Assembly: GCA_030448225.1 (NCBI GenBank)
Contig: JAUJNJ010000010.1
Span: 29,073-93,072, forward strand
DNA length: 64,000 nucleotides
Direction of reading: 5' to 3'
Source: Phycisphaerae bacterium
GTDB lineage: Bacteria; Planctomycetota; Phycisphaerae; Tepidisphaerales; Tepidisphaeraceae
The notes under the pieces are model-generated. The model saw only the letters and a list, made by a program, of their open reading frames with translations, did not search any database and had not been told where the DNA came from. Numbering within the stretch: position 1 is the first letter of the stretch; each line of letters opens with the position of its first letter. The translations under genes and the position numbers were made by a program. This document shows positions 29,058 through 39,655 of this stretch, piece by piece.

Positions 29058-32000
29058 CTAGCGGGCGCGGCGGCGACGGCGGGCGAGCAGGGCGAGACCG
29101 GGGAGCAGCAGGCCGATGACGCCGGGCTCGGGAACGGGCGTGGTCGACAGCCGCAGCGTCGACCCTTCGATGCTGAACGTCCCGCTGACGTCCTCGGACG
29201 AGGCGTCGGTCATCAGCACGAAGTCCTGCGCCTCCACGCCGGTGGCGGTCGCGCCGGTCCAGTCGATCAGCGTGTAGCTCTGGCCAGGCGCCAGGCCGCC
29301 GGCGTCGGACACGCGGACGCTCACGCCGCCGGTGCCGGCGCCGGTGAACGTGCCGCCCGTGACGAGCAGCGAGTCGGAGTCGGCGGTCCCGAGGTCCAGC
29401 AGGAGGACCGAACCGTCGAGCAGTTCGAGGCCGCCGGCGAGCGTGATGTCGCCGGTCGTGCCGGCCCCGGTGCTGCCCGGGGCCACGCTCGCGCCGCGCC
29501 GCACCTGCGTCGCCCCGCCGACGCGGCCGGCGCCGCCGAGCGTGGCGCCGTCGGTGACGAACACGCGTCCGGCGGACGTGGCCGACGCCGCGACGCTAGT
29601 GTTGTTCGCGAGGAGCGTCCCCGCGCCGACGTAGGTGTCGCCGCTGTAGGCGTTGCCGCTGCCGGCGAAGTTCGCCACGCCGCCGCCGACCTTGACGAGC
29701 CCGCCGGTGGCCGTGCCGCTGCCGGCGATCTCGCCGGTCAGGTCGAGCCGGCCGCCCTCTGCGATCGACAGCTCGAACGGGCGGTCCGTGAGGATCGGCC
29801 CGGAGAACGTCGACGTGCCGGAGGTGTAGGTCGTGCCGATCGTGACGACGCCCGTGCCGGCGCCGGTTCCGAAGATGATCACGTCCCGCCCGAACTTGAT
29901 GCCGGACGCGCCGAGCAGGAGTCCGGCGGCATTCACGTTGTTGTCGGCCGCGGTCGACAGCGTAACGATCTGGACCGACTTGCCCATCGGTCCCGGCTGG
30001 TCCGGCAGCACGTCGGCGGTGACGGTGACCGTCCCGGTGTCGATGTTGGTCTCGCCGGTGTAGTCGCTCTGGGTGCCGGAGAGCGTCAGGTTCCCGAGCC
30101 CGCGCTTGCCGAGGCGGCCGCCCGCCAGCTCCGCCGGCGCCCCCTGCGAAAAGGGCGTGATCTTGCCGGAGAACTCAACCGACTCGAACCGCCCGCCGCC
30201 GACGTTGATGCCGGAGGAGACGACCCGGACCTCGCCGGCGCCGGCGATGCCCTCGAAGTCCTCGGCGCTGGTGTCGAACGACAGGTCGAGGACCGCGCCG
30301 GCGTTGATCGTGACGAACGTGTCGGAGTCGAGCGTGTTGCCCACGCCGGTGCGGAACATGCCCTCGGCGACGACGACGTCCGCGTCGGCGACGCGGCCGC
30401 CCGCGCCGGCGAAGTTCAACATGCCGGTCCCGGTCTTCGTGAGCGTGCCGCGGCCGTTGAGCCGCACGCCGCTGGTGGCGGTGAACGTCACGTCGTTGGC
30501 GCCGGTGTCGATGACGTTGTTCGTCCCGTTCACGGTGAGGACGCGACCCGAGGAGAACCCGCCGGCGGTGACGCGGAGCGTGCTGTTGCTGAGGACGATG
30601 CCGCCGGCGGCGGCCCCGAGGTTGGCGTCGGACGACACCTCGACCGTGCCGCCGAAGATGCGGGTGCCGCCGGCGTAGGTGCTGGTCCCGCCGAGCACGA
30701 GCCGCCCGTCGCCGGACTTCGTGAGCCCGTTCACCGGCGCGTTGCCGATCGCCGAGTTGATCGTGAGCGTGTTCGCCGCACCGTTGACGACGGCGAGGAT
30801 CTCGGCGTTGGCCGCTTGGGCTCCGACGATCGTGCCGCCGGTGATCGTGCCGCCGGCGGAACTGAGGATCCCGCCCGCCGCCAGCGACAGGGTCTGTCCC
30901 GCGCCGATCGTGAGCGTTTGGTCGGAGGCGAAGTTCAACGAGTTCAGCGTGCGGCTCGCGGCCACCGGGCCGGTCAGCGGCCCGGTGATCTTCACGTTGT
31001 CCGTGTCCGAGAACGCCGCCGGGTCGTTGGACGTCTGGTAGGCGTTGAACGCGACGATCGCGCCCGTGTTGCCCGGCTGGGTGGCCCAGTCGTTGCCGCG
31101 CGTGGCGAACGGGATGATGCCGTTGATCTGCTCGACCGGCTCGGGGTCCGAGACCGTCCCGGCCGGGATGGCGAGGGTCGCCCCCCGAGTGGGCACCCCG
31201 GTGAGGCTGCCGGCCGAGAGGCTGGCGCCGGCGTCGAGGTCGAGGACGGACGCGCCGGTGATCGAGAACACGGGGATGCCGTTCGAGGGAACCACCGTGG
31301 TGCCGATGGAAATGCTCGCTAGCGTCTGCGCCGCCGCCGCGTCGCCGGCCGAACGGATCGACAACGTGCCTTCGAGGTCCAGGCGGGCGGCGGGGTTCAG
31401 GCGGTCGGCCACGTTCTGGGCGGTGTTGTCGAGAAGCAGGCGGGCGCCGTTGTTGACGTCGATCACCGCGGTGCTGCTGAGCCGCCCCCCGCCGCTCAAG
31501 CGGAACGTGCCGGCGTTGACGGTCGTGGTGCCGGTGTAGGTGTTGTCGCCCTCGAACGTGTAGGTCGTGGCGCCCGAGCCGACGTCCTTGGTGATCCCGG
31601 CGCCGAGCACCCCGGCGCTGTCGGGCAGGCCGAGGATGCGGCCGGAGACGGTGAGGTCGGAGGTGAAGTTCAGGCCGATGCCGGAGTTGCCGCGGAGGAC
31701 GAACGTGCCGGCGCCGCTCAGCCCGCCCATCGTGTCGCCGTTGTCGTTGAAGTCGAACGTCGCGCCGGCTGCCACGGTCACGAGCGTCGATTCGCGCAGG
31801 ATATCGCCGGCGCCCGTTCCGCGGGCGACGGTGCCGTCCGGGTTGACGGTCATCGTCTCAGTCGTGTTACCGTCGGCCACGCGGACCTCGCCCGCGAGTA
31901 CCGTGAGGTCGCCGGTCAGGCCGGTGAGGTTGCCGACGAGAATCGGGTTCGTGGAGTTGTTCGTGAACGTGATGTCCCCGTCACCACGGATCACGTTGTT

Positions 32001-32525
32001 GGCGGCGGCGGTGGTCGGCGACTCCAGGTTGGCCAGCACGAGTTGGCCCGCGCCGGCGGCCACGTTGACCGACAGGTTTGCGCCCTCGGCGATGCTGATC
32101 GGGTTGACGAGCGAGAACCCGCCGGCGCCGGTCTGATCGATCGACGCCGTCGTGGTTGTCGCGCGGAGGGACAACTGGTTCGGGAACGCCGCCGTCCCCG
32201 TGCCGGTCGCGACGAGCCTCGACCCGGGGCTCGTCGTCGCGAACGTGAGCCGCTCGAAGTAGAACGCCGGGATCCGCGTGCGGTCGTAGTCGTTGGTGAC
32301 GGTGTACGCGGGGTCGCCGCCCCCGAAGGTGATCGTGTCGCGAACGCCCCCGCCGGTCGGGGCGCGGCCCTCTGCATACTGGTTCGGGTCCGACAGGTTC
32401 CCGGACGTGTTCGTGTACGTGAACTGCTCGGCCCGCGCGGTGGCGGGGCCGACGGCGGCGAGCAAGCCGATCGAACCGAGTGCGGCGGCCGCGGCCGTCG
32501 AGAGCTTCAGGTGTGCATTTCTCAC
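29058..32525 (-). CDS. large PEP-CTERM protein with autotransporter-associated beta-strand repeats
   Basis: Open over its full 1155 codons. I choose the GTG at 32525 because GGAGAGGAG lies 6 bases upstream and the protein then begins with a clean signal (TAAAAALGSIGLLAAVGPAT). The passenger is made of repeats typical of the autotransporter-associated beta-strand family: TYTFEGDNTYTGTTTVNAG, STYAGGTRIFGGTVEVSSD, QSDYTGETNIDTGTVTVTA and NAYSGDTYVGAGTLLAN. The C-terminus has VPEPGVIGLLLPGLALLARR and more Arg, a PEP-CTERM sorting signal. No outer-membrane barrel domain is present, so it is not a true autotransporter. It lies 183 bases downstream of a pseudopilin gene on the same strand and may be co-transcribed with it. 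Confidence 0.9.
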   Translation of the reverse strand: MRNAHLKLSTAAAAALGSIGLLAAVGPATARAEQFTYTNTSGNLSDPNQYAEGRAPTGGGVRDTITFGGGDPAYTVTNDYDRTRIPAFYFERLTFATTSPGSRLVATGTGTAAFPNQLSLRATTTTASIDQTGAGGFSLVNPISIAEGANLSVNVAAGAGQLVLANLESPTTAAANNVIRGDGDITFTNNSTNPILVGNLTGLTGDLTVLAGEVRVADGNTTETMTVNPDGTVARGTGAGDILRESTLVTVAAGATFDFNDNGDTMGGLSGAGTFVLRGNSGIGLNFTSDLTVSGRILGLPDSAGVLGAGITKDVGSGATTYTFEGDNTYTGTTTVNAGTFRLSGGGRLSSTAVIDVNNGARLLLDNTAQNVADRLNPAARLDLEGTLSIRSAGDAAAAQTLASISIGTTVVPSNGIPVFSITGASVLDLDAGASLSAGSLTGVPTRGATLAIPAGTVSDPEPVEQINGIIPFATRGNDWATQPGNTGAIVAFNAYQTSNDPAAFSDTDNVKITGPLTGPVAASRTLNSLNFASDQTLTIGAGQTLSLAAGGILSSAGGTITGGTIVGAQAANAEILAVVNGAANTLTINSAIGNAPVNGLTKSGDGRLVLGGTSTYAGGTRIFGGTVEVSSDANLGAAAGGIVLSNSTLRVTAGGFSSGRVLTVNGTNNVIDTGANDVTFTATSGVRLNGRGTLTKTGTGMLNFAGAGGRVADADVVVAEGMFRTGVGNTLDSDTFVTINAGAVLDLSFDTSAEDFEGIAGAGEVRVVSSGINVGGGRFESVEFSGKITPFSQGAPAELAGGRLGKRGLGNLTLSGTQSDYTGETNIDTGTVTVTADVLPDQPGPMGKSVQIVTLSTAADNNVNAAGLLLGASGIKFGRDVIIFGTGAGTGVVTIGTTYTSGTSTFSGPILTDRPFELSIAEGGRLDLTGEIAGSGTATGGLVKVGGGVANFAGSGNAYSGDTYVGAGTLLANNTSVAASATSAGRVFVTDGATLGGAGRVGGATQVRRGASVAPGSTGAGTTGDITLAGGLELLDGSVLLLDLGTADSDSLLVTGGTFTGAGTGGVSVRVSDAGGLAPGQSYTLIDWTGATATGVEAQDFVLMTDASSEDVSGTFSIEGSTLRLSTTPVPEPGVIGLLLPGLALLARRRRRAR

Positions 32526-32531
32526 TGCGTT

Positions 32532-32540
32532 CTCCTCTCC
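32532..32540 (-). promoter_or_regulatory. ribosome binding site fixing a GTG start
   Basis: Read on the - strand this is GGAGAGGAG, six bases before the GTG at 32525. It argues against the longer in-frame extension upstream. Confidence 0.65.
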
Positions 32541-32708
32541 GGGCGCGCCCGATTCGGGCGTGCCATGGTTTCCAAATCCGGATACGTGTTGATTGCCCGC
32601 CTCGTGCCGCCCGACCGGGCCGGTGCGACGGACGGGTCTGGCGGCGCGTCTCATCCGAAGGCGGTCGCGAGACGGGGGCGGAGGCGGACGGGCGCCGCGC
32701 TTCGGCGT

Positions 32709-33650
32709 TCATTGGTTGTAGACGTACTTCGTCATTCGCTGGCCGCCCACGAGCGTCGTGGAGATCACCAGCCCCGGGCACTGCTGCATCGTGAAGTTGT
32801 TGTTCTGCGCGAGCCCCTGGTAGCTGCGGACCCACGCGAGGATGTGGCCGGGGCCGCGGGGCACCCACTCGACGTGGCCGTCGGCGAACGCCATGTTCGA
32901 CCCCGCGCTGCCGTGGTTGTTCCCGGCGTCGGGCCAGTTGTTCATCTTGTTCGGGTCGCTGGAGGAATCCTTGTCCATGTCGACGATCAGGATCGTGGTC
33001 GACGGCCCCCTCAACTTCCCGAGCCGCTTGATGACCGCCGACGTCACGTTGTTGGCGCCGGTGCGGTAGCGCGGGTCGCCGGGGCTGATGCCGAGTTGGC
33101 GGTTGAACGTGCCGACGCTGCGGCCGTCCATGACGTACCCGTCGATCCACATGCCGGCGGAGTACCAGGCGAGCGGTTCATAACTGTGGCCCGAGTCGTC
33201 GGCCGCGTTCGACGCCGAGATTTCGATGTCCTCCAGCACCGGGTAGCCCCACTTCACCCGCCACGTCGCCTCGGGGATGAACGTGCCGGGCCGGATGGCG
33301 TTCTGGGTGCTAGGGCAGACGGCGGCGTTGACGTCGGTGACGTACTTGGGGAACAGGCTGCCGAGCGAGTCGTCGGCGCCGCTGTCGTTCGGGAAGAAGT
33401 TCGGCCGCTTCTGGTTCTCGCCGGCGCGGATCGTCGCCGCCAGCACGATCTGCCGCAGGTTGGACGAGCACTTCATCCGGTCGGCGGCCTGCCGCGCCTT
33501 GTTGAGCGCGGGCAGCAGGATCGCGATGAGCGCGGCGATGATGCCGATCACCACGAGCAGTTCGACGAGCGTGAAACCCCGCCGCCGCTGAACAGGCGCG
33601 GGCGCGGCACCGGGTGTAGCCGCTCGGGTGATGTTCTTTGAGCTTTTCAT
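32709..33650 (-). CDS. type II pseudopilin-like protein, DGH-motif family
   Basis: Intact, 313 residues from the ATG at 33650 ([19 protein letters not shown]). Cleavage motif and helix: [20 protein letters not shown], then [20 protein letters not shown]. The C-terminal part has [18 protein letters not shown], the DGH signature. The middle, with its date/name-like blocks and Cys in AAVCPST, is typical of the family. It is upstream of the large PEP-CTERM gene. The region before the start is AT-rich (tattaattgatatg) with no clear ribosome site. Confidence 0.88.
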   Translation of the reverse strand: MKSSKNITRAATPGAAPAPVQRRRGFTLVELLVVIGIIAALIAILLPALNKARQAADRMKCSSNLRQIVLAATIRAGENQKRPNFFPNDSGADDSLGSLFPKYVTDVNAAVCPSTQNAIRPGTFIPEATWRVKWGYPVLEDIEISASNAADDSGHSYEPLAWYSAGMWIDGYVMDGRSVGTFNRQLGISPGDPRYRTGANNVTSAVIKRLGKLRGPSTTILIVDMDKDSSSDPNKMNNWPDAGNNHGSAGSNMAFADGHVEWVPRGPGHILAWVRSYQGLAQNNNFTMQQCPGLVISTTLVGGQRMTKYVYNQ

Positions 33651-34128
33651 ATCAATTAATAACACGATAGTAGTAAACACAGCCAAATCTGCCGCGGGCC
33701 GTCCACGCATGTTGGCCATGTGCGTCGTCAGGCCTCAACGTCGGACGATCCCTTAACTCGCGCGCCGGCCCGCTTCGCCGGAACCGAGACGTCGTCGGCC
33801 GGTACCGGCCCTTCCCGAGGGGCGGGATTAGAGTCGCCGGTGGTTAGAATGCTGTTAGCACCCCGTAAACCTTTGGAAGATCTCGCGCCTGAAGTCCGGT
33901 CTGTGCAGCGAGTTGCTAACGCCGCGCTCACGGTCCGCGGCGGTCGAGACGTGCTGAACCGAGGAAGCAGGACGCGATGACGTCTTCACTCGCCGCGCGA
34001 CGTCCGACGGAAAAGAAGAACCCCGGCGGCACGCGAACATCGTCGCGGGGCGCCGGGGTTCCAATTCGTTCAAAATTTTGCCTGCGGCCGGCCACACGCC
34101 CGTCGCGCGAGGGCGTCGAAGGCGGCGA
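33651..34128. other. intergenic region
   Basis: About 480 bases between two - strand genes. The part next to 33651 is AT-rich and probably holds the pseudopilin promoter. A terminator for the upstream dehydrogenase lies at 34019-34060. No gene seen. Confidence 0.45.
34007..34060 (-). terminator. intrinsic terminator of the second haem-binding dehydrogenase
   Basis: aaccccggcg (34019-34028) and cgccggggtt (34051-34060) pair perfectly. Read on the - strand the stem is followed by ttcttctttt, a good T-tract, 69 bases after the stop of the gene ending at 34129. Confidence 0.75.
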
Positions 34129-36763
34129 CTAGCGACCGGCGAACATCTTGTGGCCGCGGTCGCCGCCGGAGAGGAGGTAGGCCATGAGGTCGAGGACCTC
34201 ATCCTCCTCGAGGAGGTTGAGCAGTCCCTCGGGCATCGGCGACAGTTTCGACGGGCGGATCGACTTCACCTGCTTCGTGTCGACGCTCGTGAGGTCGTTC
34301 GGGTCGTACATGTTGGTCATCACCCGCAACGAATCGCCGGCTAGGTTAACGATCCGGCCGACAACCGGGTCGCCCTTCGTCCGCACGATCGCGACCTGCG
34401 CGTATTGGTCGCTGATCTCCTTGTGCGGCAGGATGATCGACTCGAGCAGGTCGCGCGGGCCGAAGCGCCCCGCGACGCCGGTGAGGTCGGGGCCAACCGC
34501 GCCACCCTCGTTGGCGAACCGATGGCAGGCGAAGCAGCCGACCGCGCCGAACAACTGGCGACCACGGTCGAAGTCGCGCCCGGCCAGCCCGTCACGGGCC
34601 ACCGCCGGTGCAAGGTCGTCGACGTTCCATTCCTTCACCTTCGTACGGCCCTTCAACACCGACGCGAACGCCGCCTGCGGCGACGCGACGTTGGGCTTCG
34701 CCTCGATCACCGGCTTCAGCGCCGCCAGGGCGTCCGGCGGCAGCGCGGCGACGGCTTCCTTCTTGATGTTGGCGACGAAGTTCCCGAAGCTCGCCCCGCC
34801 GCGGTAGCCCGCGGCCTTCTGGAACCACTCCATGTACTGTCGCCGCTGGTCCATCGTCCAGCCGGTCTTGAGCATCCGGAGCGACTTCGCGTAATCGAGC
34901 TGCTCCTCCTGGGTCGGCGCCTTGGCGAGCAGCGCAACGGTCTTCGCCGCCGCCGTCGGCGCCTGGAGGTAGATCAGCAGTTCGCTCAGCATCGAGTTGA
35001 GCGTTTGCGACGTGGCCGGGTAGTGCGGGTCGAGCTTCGCGATGATCGTGCTCGCGCCGGCGGCGTCGGGCGGGCCGAGGCGCGTGAAGGTCAGGCCGTA
35101 GGCCCGCAGCAGTTCGAGCCGCTGCGCCTCGTCGAGCGCCTTCCAATCGATGCGCTGCAGCGCGGCTAGGATCTCGGCCCGTCGCGACGGGTCCGGCTGC
35201 GGGTCGGACGGCTTGCGGTGGACCGGGTCCTGCGCGCTCGCCCGGGCGAGGGCGATCATGGCCGTGATCGACGCCTGCGGGTCCTTCTCCGACAGCGCCC
35301 GTTCGCGCCATTGATCGACGGGCTGGTGCTCGATCGCGATCCGCGCGGCCGAGCGAAGGACGCGGTCGGGGCTAGCGAGGTGCGGCCACGCCGCGTCGAC
35401 GGCGGCGGGGTCCTGGCGGCCGTGGAACGCTTCGAGCGTCCGGCGAATGGCCATCGCGTCGGTCCCCTTGGCCGCGTCGCCGGCCGGCGCGGTCGACTCC
35501 TGCCCCTGTACGTCACGCGGTACAGGCCCGACTGCGTCTTGCGGCCGCCGACGGCGAAGTAGAGCTTCGCCCGTCGTGCGGGTTGACCACGAGGTCCGTC
35601 AGCGGCAGCGCGCGGCGGCGACGAACTCCTCCTTCTCCGCCGTGTACCCGGCGCGTCCGGCTTCAGGTGGATGGCGTAAAGCTTGCCGTAGCTCCAGTCG
35701 CAGATGAACAACGCGTCCTGGTACTTCGACGGGAACTTGGCCGTAGCCGAACGTGACGCCGGTCGGCGAACCCGGGCCGATGTTGACGACCGGCGGGAGC
35801 GTGTCGGCGTAGTGGACGGGCCACTTGCCGGTGCCGTTGCGCCAGCCGAAGTCCACGCCGCTCGGCACGAAGTTCACGCGCGTCGGCCGGTACCAGGGGT
35901 GTTGACGTCCCACTCCATGTCGGCGTCGTAGGTGAACAGCTCGCCCCGGCGGTCGAAGGCGGCGTCGTACTGGTTGCGGAAGCCGGTCGCGAACAATTCC
36001 CAGTTCTTCCCGTCCGGGTCGACCCGGTAGATGCAGCCCGCCGGGGCCGAGCACGTCGGCCATGAACCTCGCTGCGTCGGGCATGCGGGGAGCAGGTGGT
36101 CCTCGCTCCAGTGGCGCGGCACGCGCGACCGGCGAGCTCCGTCATGACCGTCTGATTGCCGACGACGCAGTAGAGCGACTTGCCGTCGGGCGCGAGCAGG
36201 ATCGCGTGCGGCCCGTGCTCGCCGCCCTTGTCGAGCTTGCGGAGCAGTTCCACCTGGTCGAACTGGTCGTCACCGTCGGTGTCGCGGACGCGGTAAAGCC
36301 CGCGGCCCTGGAACGCCTCGTCGGCGACCATTACATAAAGGCTGTCGAACGCGAGCAGGCCCTGCGCGTGGCCGATCTTCACGTCGAGCATCTCCACCTT
36401 CGTCTCCGCGGCCGATGCCCCGGGGGCGCGGCGTGACGCGGGCGAGGCCGCCGTACTGGTCGGAGACGATCAGCCGGCCCTTCCGGGTCGACGCACATGC
36501 TGACCCACGAGCCCTGCGACTCCTTCGGCACGTTGTACAGCAGCTCGACCTTGAAGTGCTTCGCGACCCGCACCTGGTCGGCCGGCGTGGCCGCGGGGGT
36601 CGCGGCGCTCGGGTTGCCCGCGGTAGCGGCGGCGTCGGCCGCCTTCGCGCTCACCGGGTCCGCCGCCCGCACGCATAACGCCGCGGTCGCGATGCTGGAA
36701 AATGACAACGCCCCGCGAATCGATTCCGCCTCGTGCTCGCCTGCTTCCTCTCGGGCTCGGCAT
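34129..36763 (-). CDS. PVC-type haem-binding dehydrogenase with c-type cytochrome (frameshifted)
   Basis: The 3' half is one open frame of about 440 codons. The 5' half is split into six or more frames, with breaks near 36690, 36465, 36400, 36125, 35910, 35740, 35660, 35590, 35520 and 35460. Joined, it reads: exported N-terminus; propeller with [76 protein letters not shown] and [20 protein letters not shown]; a helical region; then [20 protein letters not shown] (haem site CFACH near 34530), [20 protein letters not shown] and [20 protein letters not shown]. The order matches the other two dehydrogenases here, but there is no DUF1080-like end. The start at 36763 is uncertain. Likely a periplasmic PQQ- or calcium-dependent dehydrogenase passing electrons to its own haem. 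Confidence 0.78.
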
Positions 36764-37187
36764 CCGCCCCGCCACGGACGTGCCCCAGGACGACGTATCG
36801 GCCCCGTGGTTAACCCCCACGCGAAGAACGTTCGAATCGAGCATCCGCCGACCGCTACGTCGCATGTGCGATCTGGCTGGCCCGGGCGGTCCTCGCCGGC
36901 ACGCCTTCGCCGCCACTCATGATACACCAGACGAAGCCGATTGATGACCGAGGGTGGCCCCGGCCGAAACGGAGCGGGAGACCTCCGGCGTCGGCACGGC
37001 CCGTGTCCGGCGCGGCCGACACTGGATGATCGCATCTGCACGAACGCGTTTCCCCGTCTGCCGAGTCGCCCGCGCTCGAACTTTGGGCGGCTTTGTAACA
37101 ACTCGCATCAGCAACATGCGGTAAACTGCCCGCCGTTGGGCCGGCGAGTGTGGATTCGATGCGAACTGCCGTTGAGAGGGAAAGCCC
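36764..37187. other. intergenic region
   Basis: About 420 bases between divergent genes, uncertain on the left because the dehydrogenase start is not fixed. I see no repeat, hairpin or gene. Confidence 0.3.
37174..37180 (+). promoter_or_regulatory. ribosome binding site fixing a TTG start
   Basis: GAGAGGG ends 7 bases before the TTG at 37188, which is the start that gives the complete zinc ribbon. The ATG at 37193 is in the wrong frame. Confidence 0.5.
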
Positions 37188-37461
37188 TTGCGATGCTCCA
37201 AGTGTTCATCCTCGCTTCGGGACGACGCGGTTTGCCCGCGGTGCGGCCAACCGATCGCGCGAGCAGCCGCGGAGCGGTGGCGGGCGGCCCGGCCGGTGAA
37301 GGCGAGGTCCCCTGGGCCGGGATCGTGTTCCTACTCGGCCTGCTGCTCGGCCCGGCGGCCGTACTGGCGGGCGTCTACACGGACATCCGGGCCTGCTCAC
37401 CGCTGGCGTGGTCGTGTCGGCCGTCGTGGTGCTGACGGGACTGCTGGGCTTCGTTCTGTGA
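37188..37461 (+). CDS. small zinc-ribbon membrane protein (frameshifted)
   Basis: About 90 codons. The TTG start gives RCSKCSSSLRDDAVCPRCG, a C-x2-C...C-x2-C zinc ribbon. After a shift near 37285 the product reads VPWAGIVFLLGLLLGPAAVL, a first membrane helix. After another near 37390 it reads AGVVVSAVVVLTGLLGFVL, a second helix, ending at a TGA at 37459-37461. A zinc ribbon followed by two helices is a common small-protein layout (zinc-ribbon domain-containing protein) without known function. Confidence 0.5.
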
Positions 37462-37555
37462 CACGGTCGTCGCGGTGACGCGCCCGGCACGTTCGCGATC
37501 GCCCGCCCGCGGCGCGGCGGTCTTCCGATAGACCCTGGGTTCGGCGGTTCCAGTT

Positions 37556-38733
37556 CTACCACCCGGCGGGCGGCCGAAACTTCGCGATGAAGATCTGCGT
37601 GGTGTTGTCCGCCGTCCGCTTGCTCGACCACATCAGGTAGCGACCGTCCGGAGAGAAGACGGGAAGGCCGTCAAACCCGGCCTTGTGCGTGACGCACCTT
37701 GTGGGACCCCTCGTCGCGCATCAGGTACAGCTCGTAAGTTGTGGTGGCCGTGCGCTCGTCGCGTAGACGACGTGGCGGCCGTCGGGGTGGAAGTACGGGC
37801 CCCAGTTCACGTTCGCGTCGTCCGTCAGCTGGCGTTCGTTCCGCAGCCCGGCGATGTTGCCGGCGGCGTCGAAGGCGAGGTCGGCGACGAACACCTGTAG
37901 CAGATCGTTCCCTTTCCGGTCGCTGCGGTAGACGAGGCAGCTGCCATCGGGCGAGAAGAACGGCCCGCCGTCGTATCCTTTCGCGGTGGTGAGGCGGACG
38001 ACGCCGGTGCCGTCGGGCCGCATCACGTAGAGGTCGAGTCGCCGTCGCGGCGGGAGCCGAACACCAGCCACTTGCCGTCGGGGAATAGGCGGCTTCGGCG
38101 TCGTAGGCATTGTTGTCGGTGATCGGCGTCTTGGCGAGGTCACCCTGCCGCCGTCGGCCGCGGCACCGTCACTGCGTCGCGCACGTCGGCGCGGTAGATC
38201 TCCATGCCGTCCGGGAAGTCCCGGTAGTTCCCCCTGCCGCTGGTAGCCGGCCGCGGGCGCGTCGGCTTTCCTTGCGGCTTGGTGGAGGCGAAAGACGAGC
38301 GAGTACTTCGTCGGGCGAGAAGTAGCCGCACGTGTTGCGTGTTCGGCGGGCTGACCCGCACCGGCTTCCCCATCCCCACGACGTCGCCGTCCTTCAAATT
38401 CAGCGGCGCGCAGATACATCTGGTAATGCTGCTCGCCGGCCGGCGTCGCCTGGAAGACGATCCACTTCATGTCCGCCGAGAAGTACGCCTCGCCCGCCCG
38501 GCTGAAGTTGCTCGACAGTTGGATGACGTCGTCGAGCGCGGCCTCCCGCGCCGCCCGCGTCGCCCGCGGCTGCCGTGGTCGTCGTCGGTCGTGTGGCGGT
38601 CGACCCGTTCGACGTCGTTTGCCCAAGTCCCCCCGGGGTCTTTCGCACCACGGCCGGCCATGTCACAGCCGACGGGGTGAGGCATAAGATCGCGAGGGCC
38701 GCGCGCGCGAGGCGTTCAGGGTGGATTTCTCAC
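37556..38733 (-). CDS. TolB-like WD40/PD40 beta-propeller protein (frameshifted)
   Basis: The joined product shows repeated propeller strands ending in FSPDG: SADMKWIVFQATPAGEQHYQ, GYDGGPFFSPDGSCLVYRSD, NWGPYFHPDGRHVVYATS and GLPVFSPDGRYLMWSSKRT. This is the PD40/TolB-like pattern. The N-terminus is probably the GTG at 38733 with a signal sequence (ALAILCLTPSAVTWPA) after one missing base. Five or more shifts lie at about 38720, 38600, 38400, 38250, 38060 and 37690. About 390 residues. Planctomycete relatives are often called biopolymer transporter TolB-like; here there are no Tol/Pal genes nearby, so the role is open. Confidence 0.7.
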
Positions 38734-38989
38734 TGAAAATCGCAGGTTTGACGGAGGGCCGGGCCGCGGGCGGGCGGGAACCGGGGGCGAAAAACTGGCT
38801 TCCCTTTTCCGGGCATTCGATCATACTAGCCGCGCCGTAGGGAGAAGTAAGCCGCGCGCGACGGGTCCGGGCGCAGAAGTCGCCGTCGCGCGGGTCGACC
38901 CATCCTTGCCTTTGACGTGGGTGCCCCGCGAGATCGGGGTCGGGCCAATCCGTCACATTTTGTGCCCGACCAGTCCACCGGTCGACCAA
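38734..38989. other. short intergenic region
   Basis: About 250 bases between divergent genes; the right border is uncertain because the start of the next gene is not clear. Nothing recognised. Confidence 0.3.
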
Positions 38990-39655
38990 CCGCACGGACG
39001 CGATGCCGCGCTGGACGCGAAAGTCAGACAACGGTTGGAGGCCGCGGCTCGCGCGTCGACGATCATGGTACGGCCGGCCCCCGCCTGCGCGAGGACGCCG
39101 GGCGGCTGTGGCGCCCGCGTGCTGGCGTTCGTCGCGCGCGCGGGTTCGTCGCCGACGGGCTCGACCGCGACGCGGCGGAGCTGGCGTGCCTCGCGATGCA
39201 GCTCCCGCTGCGCCGCCACCACCCGCTGCCGACGCGGCGCGGCTCCGCACGAATCTCCGCGCCCGCGCCGGAGGAGCCGCCGAGATGTTGATCAACGTCG
39301 CCGGCGAGGCCGCCGACGAGGTGCTGCTCGACCGTTCGATCCGCGTGCTCCACGAGACGCACCAGCGGCATCGCCGATGCTCGAGGAGTCGCGCTGCTCG
39401 CCGACGCGGTCAACCTCGAGGACTTCGGCGTCACCGGCCTGATGCACCAGATGATCCAGCTGACCCGCAACGGCGACGGCATCGTGCAGCTCGCCGACGG
39501 GTGCCGCAAGCGCGGCGAAAGTACGGCTGTGGGACGCGCTGACTCAAGGACGGGTTCCACTTCGAGCCGGTCCGCCAACTCGCCCGCCGCCGGCTGGAGA
39601 ACGCCCGCCAGCTGTGCGACCTGCTCCACGAAGAGCTCGACGAGACCCTCCCTGA
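38990..39655 (+). CDS. conserved-looking protein of unknown function (frameshifted)
   Basis: The joined product of about 220 residues is strongly helical: RGFVADGLDRDAAELACLAM, MLINVAGEAADEVLLDRSIR, VLHETHQR, ADAVNLEDFGVTGLMHQMIQ, LTRNGDGIVQLADGCRKRGE, YGYWDARLKDGFHFEPVRQL, then ARRRLENARQLCDLL. Breaks lie near 39240, 39375, 39520 and 39550. The start is not known. I do not recognise the family with confidence; the pattern is a little like an all-helical HD-type hydrolase, but I cannot find the HD pair. Its probable stop (TGA 39653-39655) overlaps the ATG of the amidohydrolase (39655), so the two are likely translated together. Confidence 0.45.

Noticed and set aside
28902..31322. An 806-codon open frame on the + strand
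   Set aside because: It is opposite the large PEP-CTERM gene, is made of Arg/Gly/Ala/Val with no motif, and lacks a ribosome site.
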